Program-made: the position numbers and the translations under genes
Assembly (NCBI GenBank): GCA_965655775.1
Contig: CBFHHV010000013.1
Span: 1 to 29,290, forward strand
Reading direction: 5' to 3'
Length of the DNA stretch: 29,290 nt
Source: Marisimplicoccus sp965655775
GTDB taxonomy: Bacteria; Bacteroidota; Bacteroidia; Flavobacteriales; Flavobacteriaceae
The notes under the pieces: generated by a model
The model's input: the letters and a program-made list of their open reading frames with translations, nothing else
Database searches by the model: none
Told to the model about the DNA's origin: nothing
Shown: one piece after another, positions 1-8,039 of the stretch
Layout: every line of letters starts with the position of its first letter
Position numbering within the stretch: position 1 is the stretch's first letter

Positions 1-828
1 AAAAGAATATCTAAAGAGACAACACAAGGTATGTCATTTACTGAATTCACATACCAGCTTATTCAAGGATATGACTTTCTTCATCTATACAAGGAGATGA
101 ATTGTATGCTTCAAATGGGTGGAAGTGATCAATGGGGAAACATAACTACTGGGACGGAGCTTATTAGAAGGAAAGAAAATAAAAAAGCATATGCAATGAC
201 TTGTCCTTTAATAAAAAAATCTGATGGGTCTAAGTTTGGAAAGTCTGAAGGTGGAAACATTTGGTTAGATAAAAACAAAACTTCTGTATATAAATTCTAT
301 CAATACTGGTTAAATATATCAGATGAAGATGCTTTGAGCTATATTAAGGTATTTACATTCTTATCAGAAAGTCAAGTTGAAGAATTAATATTAGAGCATA
401 ATAAAGATAAAACTAGAAGATTACTTCAAAATAAAATTGCAAATACAGTTACATCTATGGTTCATGGGCAAGAGGATTTAAAGAATGCAATTAGTGCTTC
501 AAAAGTTCTTTTTGGAAAATCTAGTAAACAGGAACTTGAATCTTTTGATGAAGATACTTTTAATGAAATCTTTGAAGGTGTTCCAAGTGATATTCTGTCT
601 ATAAAAAAATTACAGCAGGAAATAGAAATTGAAAATCTTCTTGCTACTGAAACCAAATTTTTAAAGTCTATTAGCGAGGCAAGAAGGGCAATCAAAGAAA
701 ACTCCATTTCAATTAACAAGAAAAAAATCTCTGCAAATACAAGAATCACTAAAGATGATTTGATAAATGGAAAATATATACTTCTTCAAAGAGGTAAAAA
801 GAATTACTATTTAGTAATTGTTAATTAA
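1..828 (+). CDS. tyrS: Tyrosyl-tRNA synthetase, C-terminal part (5' truncated by window edge)
   Basis: Charges tRNA-Tyr with tyrosine in the cytoplasm. The frame is open from base 1, before the first ATG at 31, so the gene enters from the left; about 275 residues are present against roughly 420-430 in the family, and the HIGH-motif end of the Rossmann fold is missing. Visible class I features are the tyrosine-pocket segment MGGSDQWGNITTG, the KMSKS-equivalent loop KFGKS (fragment residues about 78-82), and a C-terminal S4-like RNA-binding domain ending in LLQRGKKNYYLVIV. The nearest downstream gene starts 73 bases later on the same strand and is unrelated. Identity is very secure. Confidence 0.97.
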   Translation, partial: KRISKETTQGMSFTEFTYQLIQGYDFLHLYKEMNCMLQMGGSDQWGNITTGTELIRRKENKKAYAMTCPLIKKSDGSKFGKSEGGNIWLDKNKTSVYKFYQYWLNISDEDALSYIKVFTFLSESQVEELILEHNKDKTRRLLQNKIANTVTSMVHGQEDLKNAISASKVLFGKSSKQELESFDEDTFNEIFEGVPSDILSIKKLQQEIEIENLLATETKFLKSISEARRAIKENSISINKKKISANTRITKDDLINGKYILLQRGKKNYYLVIVN

Positions 829-901
829 TTGTTCCCATAACATTAAATTTTACTTTGATTACAATCATTAAGGTATTATTTACTAAATTGTTAACATAAG
901 T

Positions 902-1594
902 ATGAAGCATTCTGAGATTAAAATACTTTGTGTTGATGATGAGCCAGATATTTTAGAAATTCTAAAGTATAATTTGTCTAATAAGGGTTACCAAATATCA
1001 ACTGCCAAAGATGGTAAAGCTGCTGTTAAAAAGGCAATGGAAACTCATCCAAATCTTATAATAATGGATATAATGATGCCAAATATGGATGGTATAGAGG
1101 CATGTGAAATTCTTAGGTCAGATGAAAGCTTTAATGATACTTTAATCATGTTTTTAACTGCCAGAGGTGAGGATTATTCATATGTTGCAGCTTATGAGGC
1201 AGGAGCTGATGATTATGTAACAAAACCAGTTAAACCAAAGATTTTATTATCTAAGGTGAAAGCACTTTTAAGAAGATCAAAAAAATATTTTGAAAAAGAA
1301 GTTGATGAAATTGAATTTGGTGATCTTAGAATTAATAGAGAAAAATATAAAGTATATACATCTGATAGATCAATAAGCTTACCTAGAAAAGAGTTTGAAC
1401 TTCTTAATTTACTTGTCTCTAAACCTGATAAGGTATTTAAGAGAGAGAAAATTATGGAAAAAATTTGGGGAGAACAAGTTGTTGTTGGTGATAGAACTAT
1501 AGATGTGCATATTAGAAAATTAAGAAAGAAAATAGGAGGTAAATATTTCAAGACTGTTAAAGGAGTCGGCTATAAATTTATTGTTGAAGAATGA
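902..1594 (+). CDS. OmpR/PhoB-family response regulator
   Basis: DNA-binding response regulator of a two-component system, paired with the histidine kinase that overlaps it by ATGA. The N-terminal receiver domain (about residues 5-120) has the acidic pair D12/D13, phospho-acceptor D56 in IIMDIMMP, T86 and K108 (YVTKP). A linker leads to a winged-helix domain (about 131-228) with the recognition-helix segment VVVGDRTIDVHIRKLRKKI and the wing VKGVGYKF. All catalytic residues are present. In Bacteroidota this arrangement is often annotated PhoB/PhoR, but no phosphate genes lie nearby, so the stimulus is not established here. It is 230 residues, normal for the family. Confidence 0.93.
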   Translation: MKHSEIKILCVDDEPDILEILKYNLSNKGYQISTAKDGKAAVKKAMETHPNLIIMDIMMPNMDGIEACEILRSDESFNDTLIMFLTARGEDYSYVAAYEAGADDYVTKPVKPKILLSKVKALLRRSKKYFEKEVDEIEFGDLRINREKYKVYTSDRSISLPRKEFELLNLLVSKPDKVFKREKIMEKIWGEQVVVGDRTIDVHIRKLRKKIGGKYFKTVKGVGYKFIVEE

Positions 1595-2514
1595 ATCTTC
1601 CTTTTAAAATTCAACCAAGCTTTCAGGCTTTTAGAGCATCATTTTATATACATATAATATCTATTATATTGTATATCACTTTATTTGGAAACTTCTCCTT
1701 AATTCATTCAGGATATTTTGCTCTAACCTACATTATTGTTAGTATAGTATTAGAAAATTTTTTAATCAGTTATAAGAAAAAAGAAGAACAGAGAGGCTCA
1801 GAAATTAATACTTTGAAGGATCAAGAAATTTATCGAAGAGAATTTTTAGGAAATGTTTCTCATGAATTAAAAACACCATTATTTACAATTCAGGGATATA
1901 TATTGACACTTATCGAAGGAGCTGTGAAAGATAATAAAGTAAGAGGTAAATATTTAAATAGAACAGCAAAGGGTGTTGATCGAATAATATCTATTGTAAA
2001 GGATCTGGATTTAATAACCCAATTTGAATCAGGTATTAAAACAGTAGATAAATCTAATTTCAATATTTACGAATTAATAGTTAATGTCTATGACTTGATG
2101 GAATTTGAATCAGAAATAAATAATACTAAGCTCAGAATTAGAAATGAAAGAAATAACTCAGTAATGGTTTATGCTGACAATGAGAGAATCCTTCAGGTTT
2201 TAACTAATCTAGTTGTAAATTCAATTAAATATGGAAAAAAAAATGGGTATACTGAAATAGCAGTAGATGAATATAATAAAGACAGAATAATAGTTAGGGT
2301 AATTGATGATGGAGAGGGTATTAAAGAAGAACATTTACCTCGTTTATTTGAAAGGTTTTATAGAATTGATAAAACTAGATCAAGAAAAAAGGGTGGCTCG
2401 GGACTTGGACTTTCGATTGTTAAGCATATAATTGAGGCTCATCAAGAGCAGATTTTTGTCAAAAGTAAGGTTGGTAAAGGAACTGAATTTTCTTTCACTC
2501 TTTTAAAATCATAA
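1591..2514 (+). CDS. Membrane sensor histidine kinase (PhoR-like)
   Basis: Sensor kinase expected to phosphorylate the preceding response regulator; the ATG overlaps that gene's stop as ATGA, implying translational coupling. The N-terminus has two hydrophobic segments (about residues 17-33 and 41-60) with only a very short extracytoplasmic loop and no PAS or HAMP domain, so any signal is probably sensed in the membrane or through a partner. The kinase core is complete: H-box NVSHELKTP with H91, N-box VLTNLVVNSIKYG (N206, N210), G1 box DDGEGI (239-244), F-box FERFYRID and G2 box GGSGLGLSI (268-276). At 307 residues it is a minimal kinase. The ligand is unknown. Confidence 0.92.
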   Translation: MNLPFKIQPSFQAFRASFYIHIISIILYITLFGNFSLIHSGYFALTYIIVSIVLENFLISYKKKEEQRGSEINTLKDQEIYRREFLGNVSHELKTPLFTIQGYILTLIEGAVKDNKVRGKYLNRTAKGVDRIISIVKDLDLITQFESGIKTVDKSNFNIYELIVNVYDLMEFESEINNTKLRIRNERNNSVMVYADNERILQVLTNLVVNSIKYGKKNGYTEIAVDEYNKDRIIVRVIDDGEGIKEEHLPRLFERFYRIDKTRSRKKGGSGLGLSIVKHIIEAHQEQIFVKSKVGKGTEFSFTLLKS

Positions 2515-2537
2515 AATACCCTTTACTATTTTTCTAT

Positions 2538-2855
2538 ATGAGTAAAAATGATTTTTTTCAAAGAGTTTATAAAGTAGTCAAAACTATTCCTGCGGGAAGA
2601 GTTACTACTTATGGATTAATTGCAAAAAAATTGGGTACTGCATCTAGTGCAAGAACTGTAGGGTGGGCTCTAAATGCTTGCCATAATGATTCATCAATTC
2701 CAGCTCATAGAGTTGTAAATAGGAATGGGTTATTATCAGGAAAACATCATTTTAAAGGTTTTGATTTAATGAAACAGTTACTTGAGAATGAAGGAATTGA
2801 GGTTAATGATGATAAGGTTGTTGACTTTAATATTAAGCTTTGGAATCCAAAATAA
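2538..2855 (+). CDS. Alkyltransferase-like protein (MGMT family, active-site Cys replaced by Ala)
   Basis: Matches the DNA-binding domain of O6-methylguanine-DNA methyltransferases: PAGRVTTYG, helix-turn-helix with arginine finger SARTVGWAL, and RVVNRNGLLSG. The active-site motif PCHRV reads PAHRV, with Ala56 in place of the alkyl-accepting Cys, so it should bind alkylated bases without repairing them. This is the signature of alkyltransferase-like proteins, which in other bacteria flag lesions for nucleotide excision repair; in E. coli the same residue is Trp. The 105-residue length without the N-terminal MGMT domain also fits. It starts 23 bases after the kinase gene and could be cotranscribed with it, though no functional link is evident. 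Confidence 0.9.
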   Translation: MSKNDFFQRVYKVVKTIPAGRVTTYGLIAKKLGTASSARTVGWALNACHNDSSIPAHRVVNRNGLLSGKHHFKGFDLMKQLLENEGIEVNDDKVVDFNIKLWNPK

Positions 2856-2893
2856 TTATATAAATTTTAAGAATTAAATTTATTACTTACACG

Positions 2894-2901
2894 TATATTT
2901 G
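2894..2901 (+). promoter_or_regulatory. Predicted -7 promoter element for the mrp operon
   Basis: TATATTTG matches the Bacteroidota primary-sigma -7 consensus TAnnTTTG exactly and lies 15 bases before the mrp start codon, implying a very short leader. No good TTG is seen about 19-21 bases upstream, so only the -7 half is convincing. Confidence 0.5.
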
Positions 2902-2916
2902 TAATGTTTATTATAT

Positions 2917-4089
2917 ATGGATTTAACAAAGCAAAATATAACAAAAACACTTGAAAAAGTTAATATGTCCGGTTCTTCTGATGACATAGTTTCTTCTGGG
3001 ATTCTTAAAAATGTTCAGGTATTTGGAGACCAAGTAGACATTGATATAGTTGTATCAAATCCTGCTTTGCAAGCAAGAAAAAAGCTTGAAGTAGATATCA
3101 TGAAAATTATTCATGATGATATATATGAAAAAGCAAAAATTAATATAAATACCAAAGTTGAATCACCTAAAGTTGATAAAGAAGAAGGAAATGAAATTGA
3201 TTCTCCAGAGCGTCCAAAAATATCCTCACAGTCAAAAAAAATAAAAGGAGTTGATTCGATTATAGCAATATCATCTGCTAAAGGAGGAGTTGGTAAATCA
3301 ACTGTAACAATTAATTTGGCTGCTGCACTAGCCAAAAAAGGATGTAAAGTAGGAATTCTAGATGCAGATATTTATGGACCATCTGTTCCCACAATGATGG
3401 ATGTTGAGGGCTATATTCCAAAATCAATTAAAATAAATGAACAATCAAAGATTGAACCAATTGAGAGTTACAACGTGAAAATTATGTCCATCGGCTTCTT
3501 TACAAAACTTGATCAAGCTGTCGTATGGAGAGGACCAATGGCATCAAAAGCTCTTAATCAAATGATTTTTGATACTCATTGGGGTGAATTAGACTTTCTA
3601 TTTTTAGATTTACCTCCAGGCACTGGTGATATTCATCTAAGTTTAGTTCAATCTTTGCCAATTACAGGATCAATTATTGTAAGCACACCTCAAAATGTAG
3701 CACTTGCTGATGCCAGGAGAGGTATTAAAATGTTTCAACAAGAGAGCATTTCTGTTCCAATCCTAGGTCTAATTGAAAACATGGCATATTTTAAAACTGA
3801 CGATTCTGAGACTAAACACTACATATTTGGCGAAGCTGGAGTAAAGTATTTATCAAAAGATTTGAATATCAATTTTTTAGGAGAAATACCAATATTTAAG
3901 AGTTTGAGAGAAGCTTCTGACTTTGGAAGGCCTGGCTCAATTCAAGAATCTAGTGATGTTTCAATCATTTTTGATGATATTTCAAAAAATGTGGTTGAAC
4001 AATTATTAATAAGAAATAAAGAATTACCACCCACAAAGATTGTTGAAATTACTAACTTAGTAGGGTGTTCTGCAATTAAAAAGCAATGA
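2917..4089 (+). CDS. apbC: Mrp/ApbC-type P-loop ATPase, iron-sulfur cluster carrier
   Basis: Member of the Mrp/NBP35 family, thought to carry Fe-S clusters to apoproteins in the cytoplasm. Residues about 1-80 form a MIP18/DUF59-type domain, then a polar linker (about 82-110) leads to the ATPase: deviant Walker A KGGVGKS (122-128), the DADIYGPS switch region (150-156) and Walker B LFLDLPPGTGD. The CxxC motif that many Mrp proteins use to bind a bridging cluster after ENMAYF is absent; a single Cys sits in the C-terminal GCSAIK, an arrangement I associate with Bacteroidota members. Its stop overlaps the next start as ATGA, and the following two genes are also in Fe-S or redox metabolism. Confidence 0.92.
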   Translation: MDLTKQNITKTLEKVNMSGSSDDIVSSGILKNVQVFGDQVDIDIVVSNPALQARKKLEVDIMKIIHDDIYEKAKININTKVESPKVDKEEGNEIDSPERPKISSQSKKIKGVDSIIAISSAKGGVGKSTVTINLAAALAKKGCKVGILDADIYGPSVPTMMDVEGYIPKSIKINEQSKIEPIESYNVKIMSIGFFTKLDQAVVWRGPMASKALNQMIFDTHWGELDFLFLDLPPGTGDIHLSLVQSLPITGSIIVSTPQNVALADARRGIKMFQQESISVPILGLIENMAYFKTDDSETKHYIFGEAGVKYLSKDLNINFLGEIPIFKSLREASDFGRPGSIQESSDVSIIFDDISKNVVEQLLIRNKELPPTKIVEITNLVGCSAIKKQ

Positions 4090-4328
4090 GTAAATTAGAA
4101 AATAAAATATTAGATGCGCTCGAAGAGATTAGACCATTTCTTATTGAAGATGGTGGTGATATCTCTCTTGAGTCTGTAAAAAATTCAACTGTAAAAGTTA
4201 AACTACACGGTGCTTGTGCAGACTGTAAAGTCAACCAGATGACTCTTAAAAATGGAGTAGAAACTACTATCAAGAAATACGCTCCAGAAATTAAAGAAGT
4301 TAAATCTGTACTGCCTCTTTCAAAATGA
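4086..4328 (+). CDS. NifU C-terminal domain-like Fe-S scaffold protein
   Basis: An 80-residue single-domain protein with the NifU/Nfu fold: an N-terminal helix, IRPFLIEDGGDISL, and the cluster-binding motif C44-A-D-C47 in GACADCKVNQMTLKNGVE. Such proteins assemble or relay Fe-S clusters, and here the partner is presumably the Mrp-like carrier encoded immediately upstream with a 4-base ATGA overlap. The next gene, a ferredoxin/flavodoxin reductase, also overlaps by ATGA, so all three are likely translated together. No domain is missing for a stand-alone Nfu-type protein. Confidence 0.92.
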   Translation: MSKLENKILDALEEIRPFLIEDGGDISLESVKNSTVKVKLHGACADCKVNQMTLKNGVETTIKKYAPEIKEVKSVLPLSK

Positions 4329-5377
4329 TAAAAACAGATATTTTGATAATTGGAGGAGGTCCTACTGGCCTTTTTACTGTCTTTGAAGCAGGTCTTTTAA
4401 AAATGAAATGTCATATACTAGACTCTCTTGCTCAGCCAGGCGGTCAGTGTATCGAATTATACCCAAAAAAACCTATTTATGATATTCCAGCTTACCCAGA
4501 GATTATAGCTGGAGACTTAATAAAAAACCTTCTAGAACAAATTAAGCCTTTTGACCCATCATATACACTTGGGGAAACTGCTTTAAAACTTGATAAATAT
4601 GATGATGGATCTTTTAAAGTTACTACTGATAAAGGGACTGAAATTCAAGCTAAAATAATTTCAATAGCTGGTGGCCTTGGAACTTTCACTCCACGAAAAC
4701 CAAATATTTCAAATATAACTGACTTCGAGGATAAGGGTATCATGTATATGATTAAAGATCCAAGTGAGTTCAATGACAAAATAGTTGTTATTGCAGGAGG
4801 AGGAGATTCTGCTTTGGATTGGACTATTCATCTTTCAAAAATTGCAAAAAAAGTTATACTCATTCATAGAAGGAATGAATTTAGAGGTGCTAATGACTCT
4901 GTAGCATCTGTTCAAAAACTAAAAGATCTTGGAAAAATTGATGTAATTACTCCTGCTCAGGTATCAAAACTTAATGGAAAAAATAAGCTCGAGTCTATTA
5001 TTGTAGAAGTGGACGGAAAGGAAAATCAAATTGTCACTGACTATTTCATACCATTGTTTGGATTAATTCCTAAACTAGGACCTATAAAAGACTGGGGCTT
5101 AAACATTGAAAATAATGCTATAAAAGTTAACAATAGTCTTGACTATCAAACAAATATAGAAGGTATTTATGCTATTGGAGATGTTAATACATATCCTGGA
5201 AAGCTTAAGTTAATATTAAGTGGATTTCATGAGGCAGCAGTAATGTGTCATAGTGCATATTCAAAATTAAATCCAGGTAAAAAAAATACACTAAAGTACA
5301 CAACAGTAAGTGGGATTCAAGGTTTTGATGGTTCTAAAAAAGTAGCAAAAAAATCACAGATTAGTAAGATAGATTAA
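4325..5377 (+). CDS. Thioredoxin-reductase-like ferredoxin/flavodoxin-NADP+ reductase
   Basis: Flavoenzyme moving electrons between NADPH and ferredoxin or flavodoxin. It shows the FAD-binding GGGPTG (10-15), the family signature GGQCIELYPKKPIYDIPAYP (39-58), a second Rossmann motif AGGGDSALDW for NADPH with HRRNEFRG downstream, and the C-terminal FAD segment AIGDVNTYPGK. The redox CxxC of true thioredoxin reductases is absent, as in the YumC-type FNR group. The 350-residue length is normal. As the third gene of the Mrp-NifU operon (ATGA overlap), it may supply electrons for Fe-S assembly; that link is inference. Its 3' end overlaps the convergent AAA+ gene by 4 bases. Confidence 0.93.
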   Translation: MIKTDILIIGGGPTGLFTVFEAGLLKMKCHILDSLAQPGGQCIELYPKKPIYDIPAYPEIIAGDLIKNLLEQIKPFDPSYTLGETALKLDKYDDGSFKVTTDKGTEIQAKIISIAGGLGTFTPRKPNISNITDFEDKGIMYMIKDPSEFNDKIVVIAGGGDSALDWTIHLSKIAKKVILIHRRNEFRGANDSVASVQKLKDLGKIDVITPAQVSKLNGKNKLESIIVEVDGKENQIVTDYFIPLFGLIPKLGPIKDWGLNIENNAIKVNNSLDYQTNIEGIYAIGDVNTYPGKLKLILSGFHEAAVMCHSAYSKLNPGKKNTLKYTTVSGIQGFDGSKKVAKKSQISKID

Positions 5378-6834
5378 ATTTTATTTATAAAATTATTAAA
5401 TGGATCTTTAAATTCTATCCCGTTATTAGTTCTTAATATTGATAACTTATTATAACTCTCAAGACCCCACAAAATAAATTCTATAAAGAATAACTCATCA
5501 TCTTTATTCAATTCGGGTATAAACTCTTCAATTAACTTCTTTGCATCTTCAACTTGATTAAGTAAATTATCATAATCTTTATTTTTTAGGTTATCATTAA
5601 TTACAAGTTGCTTGCTAGAGAACCATTTTAAAATTGAGTCATATGGAGTAATCTCATCAGGTTTAGTTAATTTTTCAATTCTTGGAAAGTATTTATTAAA
5701 TATTGATTTTACAGCTAATGAAATTAAATTATAAGACACTTGCTCTGCGCCCTCTTCTTCTCCCTCATAGACTAACTCTACTTTTCCATTTATTGAAGAA
5801 ATAACTGAGCTAAAATCAGACATCCTAATTGATGTTTTTTCTTCATTATTGATTATTATTCGTCTTTCAGCAGATGAAACTAGGTTTTGCAAAATAGTTA
5901 TGCTCATTCTTGCACTTACTCCACTTTTTCTGTCAACAAGATCACTTTCCCTTGCTTCAAAAGATATTTGTTCAATTATATCTCTTGCAACTTCTGGAAT
6001 ATGAATTTTTGAACCTAAAACAGAATTAATTTTTGATTCTTGTTTAGTAATTTTTTTTGCAACCTCTACTGATTCTGGATAATGAGTCAATATTTGAGAA
6101 CCCACTCTGTCCTTTAAGGGCGTTACAATTGTACCTCTATTGGTATAGTCTTCTGGATTTGAAGTAAAAATAAATTGAATATCTAGAGGGAGTCTGACTT
6201 TAAAACCCCGAATTTGAATTTCTTTTTCCTCTAGAATTGAAAAAAGTGAAACTTGAATTCTTGGTTGTAAGTCAGGTAATTCATTAAGTACAAAAATACA
6301 TCTGTGAGCTCTGGGTATTAATCCAAAGTGAATAACTTCTTCGTTGGAGTAGGATAATTTAAGATTTGTTGCTTTTATTGGATCAATATCACCAATTAAA
6401 TCAGATACTGTTACATCTGGAGTTGCAAGTTTCTCATAAAATCTTTCATCTCTATGAAGCCAATCTATTTCTGTTTTGTCTCCAACAGATTTAATCTTTT
6501 CTATCGAGCTTTTAAAAATTGGTTTGAGTGGATCATCATTAGTTTCGGACCCTTTAATTATTGGAATCCATTCATCTAAAAGATTTATACAAGTTCTTGC
6601 TAGTTTAGTTTTAGCCTGACCTCTTAGACCAAGAAGGTTAATACTATGATTTGAAAGGAATGCTCTTTCCACACTTGGAATTACAGTCTCTTCATATCCA
6701 ATTAGATCAGAAAATACATTAACACCCTTTGAAAGGTTATGCCTTAAATTATCAGTAATCTCCTGATTCAAGGATTTATAAGTGTAGTCTGATGATTTTA
6801 ATTCACCAAGTGTTTTGATTTTAGGTTTATTCAT
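5374..6834 (-). CDS. AAA+ ATPase, MoxR/magnesium-chelatase ChlI-like
   Basis: P-loop ATPase related to chelatase subunit I, expected to work with the VWA protein encoded just upstream (start and stop share one base, TAATG). Walker A is the variant GLRGQAKTK (69-77), and Walker B CIFVLNE (179-185) has Asn where most AAA+ proteins have Asp before the catalytic Glu. Sensor 1 is FIFTSNPEDY (N226), followed by a probable arginine finger in PLKDRVGSQI (R243). Residues about 265-486 are a helical lid and a C-terminal region I do not recognise. AAA+/VWA pairs remodel or metallate client proteins, but no client gene is adjacent, so the substrate is unknown. Confidence 0.85.
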   Translation of the reverse strand: MNKPKIKTLGELKSSDYTYKSLNQEITDNLRHNLSKGVNVFSDLIGYEETVIPSVERAFLSNHSINLLGLRGQAKTKLARTCINLLDEWIPIIKGSETNDDPLKPIFKSSIEKIKSVGDKTEIDWLHRDERFYEKLATPDVTVSDLIGDIDPIKATNLKLSYSNEEVIHFGLIPRAHRCIFVLNELPDLQPRIQVSLFSILEEKEIQIRGFKVRLPLDIQFIFTSNPEDYTNRGTIVTPLKDRVGSQILTHYPESVEVAKKITKQESKINSVLGSKIHIPEVARDIIEQISFEARESDLVDRKSGVSARMSITILQNLVSSAERRIIINNEEKTSIRMSDFSSVISSINGKVELVYEGEEEGAEQVSYNLISLAVKSIFNKYFPRIEKLTKPDEITPYDSILKWFSSKQLVINDNLKNKDYDNLLNQVEDAKKLIEEFIPELNKDDELFFIEFILWGLESYNKLSILRTNNGIEFKDPFNNFINKI

Positions 6835-7937
6835 TATCTTAATTTTTGTCTTCTGTTTTTATCATAATCTTCAAATACCATTTCACTTAAACCGTCTAGA
6901 CCAGTATAAAAAGCCTTCCCATTATTTACTTCTGAGAATTTTTTTACAAATGTTTGCAAGTAGGGATCACTGGCAATCATAAATGTTGTAATAGGTATAT
7001 TGTTTTTTTTGGCAATTCTAGCCCTATTGTAACAATGATCGAGAATGAAATTGTCTAGACCAGCACTATTTTTATAAAACCCATCTTTTGTAAACATACA
7101 GCTGGGCTTGCCATCAGTTATCATAAAGATTTGTTTATTGTTATTCTTCTTTCTTCTTAAAATATCAAATGCTAGGTCAAGCCCTGCAACAGTATTTGTA
7201 TGATATGGTCCGACTTTTAAATAGGGTAGGTCTTTGATACTAATTGGTTTTGCTTCATCTCCAAAAGATAAGATATCAATAGTGTCTTTTGGAAATTTAG
7301 TTTTTATGTATTCAACTAAAGCCATAGCAACTTTTTTTGCTGGAGTAATTCTATCCTCGCCATATAGAATCATACTGTGACTAATATCAATCATTAGCAC
7401 AGTACTCATCTGAGAGTTGTGGTTTGAGTCCCAAACTACAATATCTTCTTTCTTAAGTGTTAAATCGTCTTCGCCAGATGAGATTATAGCATTTCTTAAA
7501 CTCTCAGTCAATAATATTCTGTCAAGAGGATCTCCATATTCAAAACCTTTTATATCAAGATTATCATCAGATCCTGATGAAGAAAACTTTGTCCTATGAT
7601 TTCCTTTTTTTGTCTTTTTCAGCTTACCAAATAGATGCTTCAGGACATGTTTTCTTAGAAGCCTTTCTGTCTTGGAGCTAATTTTAGTTTTCTCTTCTCC
7701 ACTTTGTATTTGTTTAGTAATATATCCTTTATTTAAAAGATCATTAATAAAGTCATCAATGGTATAATTCTCATCTGTTAGTTGATATTCTTTATCTAAC
7801 TCTCTTAGCCAATCAATTGCCTCGTCAAAGTCTCCAGAGGTATGAATAATAAGTTCCTTAAAAATATTAAATAGTTTCTCGAAAGGAGAAAGATTAGGTT
7901 CTTTGTAGTTAGTGAACTTAAATGCAGATTTTTTCAA
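6834..7937 (-). CDS. VWA-domain protein partnered with the AAA+ ATPase
   Basis: The C-terminal half (about residues 175-360) is a von Willebrand factor A domain with an intact metal-ion-dependent adhesion site: D184-I-S186-H-S188, a Thr in HTNTVAG (247-249) and D275-G in MITDGKPS. The N-terminal half is charged and helical, without a recognised domain. There is no signal peptide, so it is probably cytoplasmic. The start is TTG at 7937: there is no in-frame ATG before residue 177, and an in-frame stop lies only nine codons upstream. As the first gene of a two-gene operon it likely supplies the MIDAS-bearing partner of the downstream ATPase, like ChlD or CoxE in other systems. Confidence 0.85.
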   Translation of the reverse strand: MKKSAFKFTNYKEPNLSPFEKLFNIFKELIIHTSGDFDEAIDWLRELDKEYQLTDENYTIDDFINDLLNKGYITKQIQSGEEKTKISSKTERLLRKHVLKHLFGKLKKTKKGNHRTKFSSSGSDDNLDIKGFEYGDPLDRILLTESLRNAIISSGEDDLTLKKEDIVVWDSNHNSQMSTVLMIDISHSMILYGEDRITPAKKVAMALVEYIKTKFPKDTIDILSFGDEAKPISIKDLPYLKVGPYHTNTVAGLDLAFDILRRKKNNNKQIFMITDGKPSCMFTKDGFYKNSAGLDNFILDHCYNRARIAKKNNIPITTFMIASDPYLQTFVKKFSEVNNGKAFYTGLDGLSEMVFEDYDKNRRQKLR

Positions 7938-8004
7938 TTTATCTAAGAAATTAATTTCAATTCAAATTAAACAAATAAAATTTATCTTAGAGTTTAACTT
8001 TACT

Positions 8005-8039
8005 ATATTTAAATGATTTTTAACAATATTTAAATGATT
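8005..8039 (+). repeat. Tandem 14-base direct repeat spanning the mvaD start
   Basis: The 14-mer ATATTTAAATGATT occurs at 8005-8018 and again, perfectly, at 8026-8039. The second copy contains the mvaD start codon (8034); the first contains an upstream ATG (8013) that opens a six-codon ORF ending in TAA at 8031-8033, directly abutting the mvaD ATG. The first copy also overlaps TATATTTA, one mismatch from the -7 promoter consensus. Confidence 0.7.

Noticed and set aside
462..749. Long open frame antisense to tyrS, and similar antisense frames in other genes
   Set aside because: They lie entirely within well-recognised genes, have no family features, and are expected by chance opposite AT-rich coding sequence.
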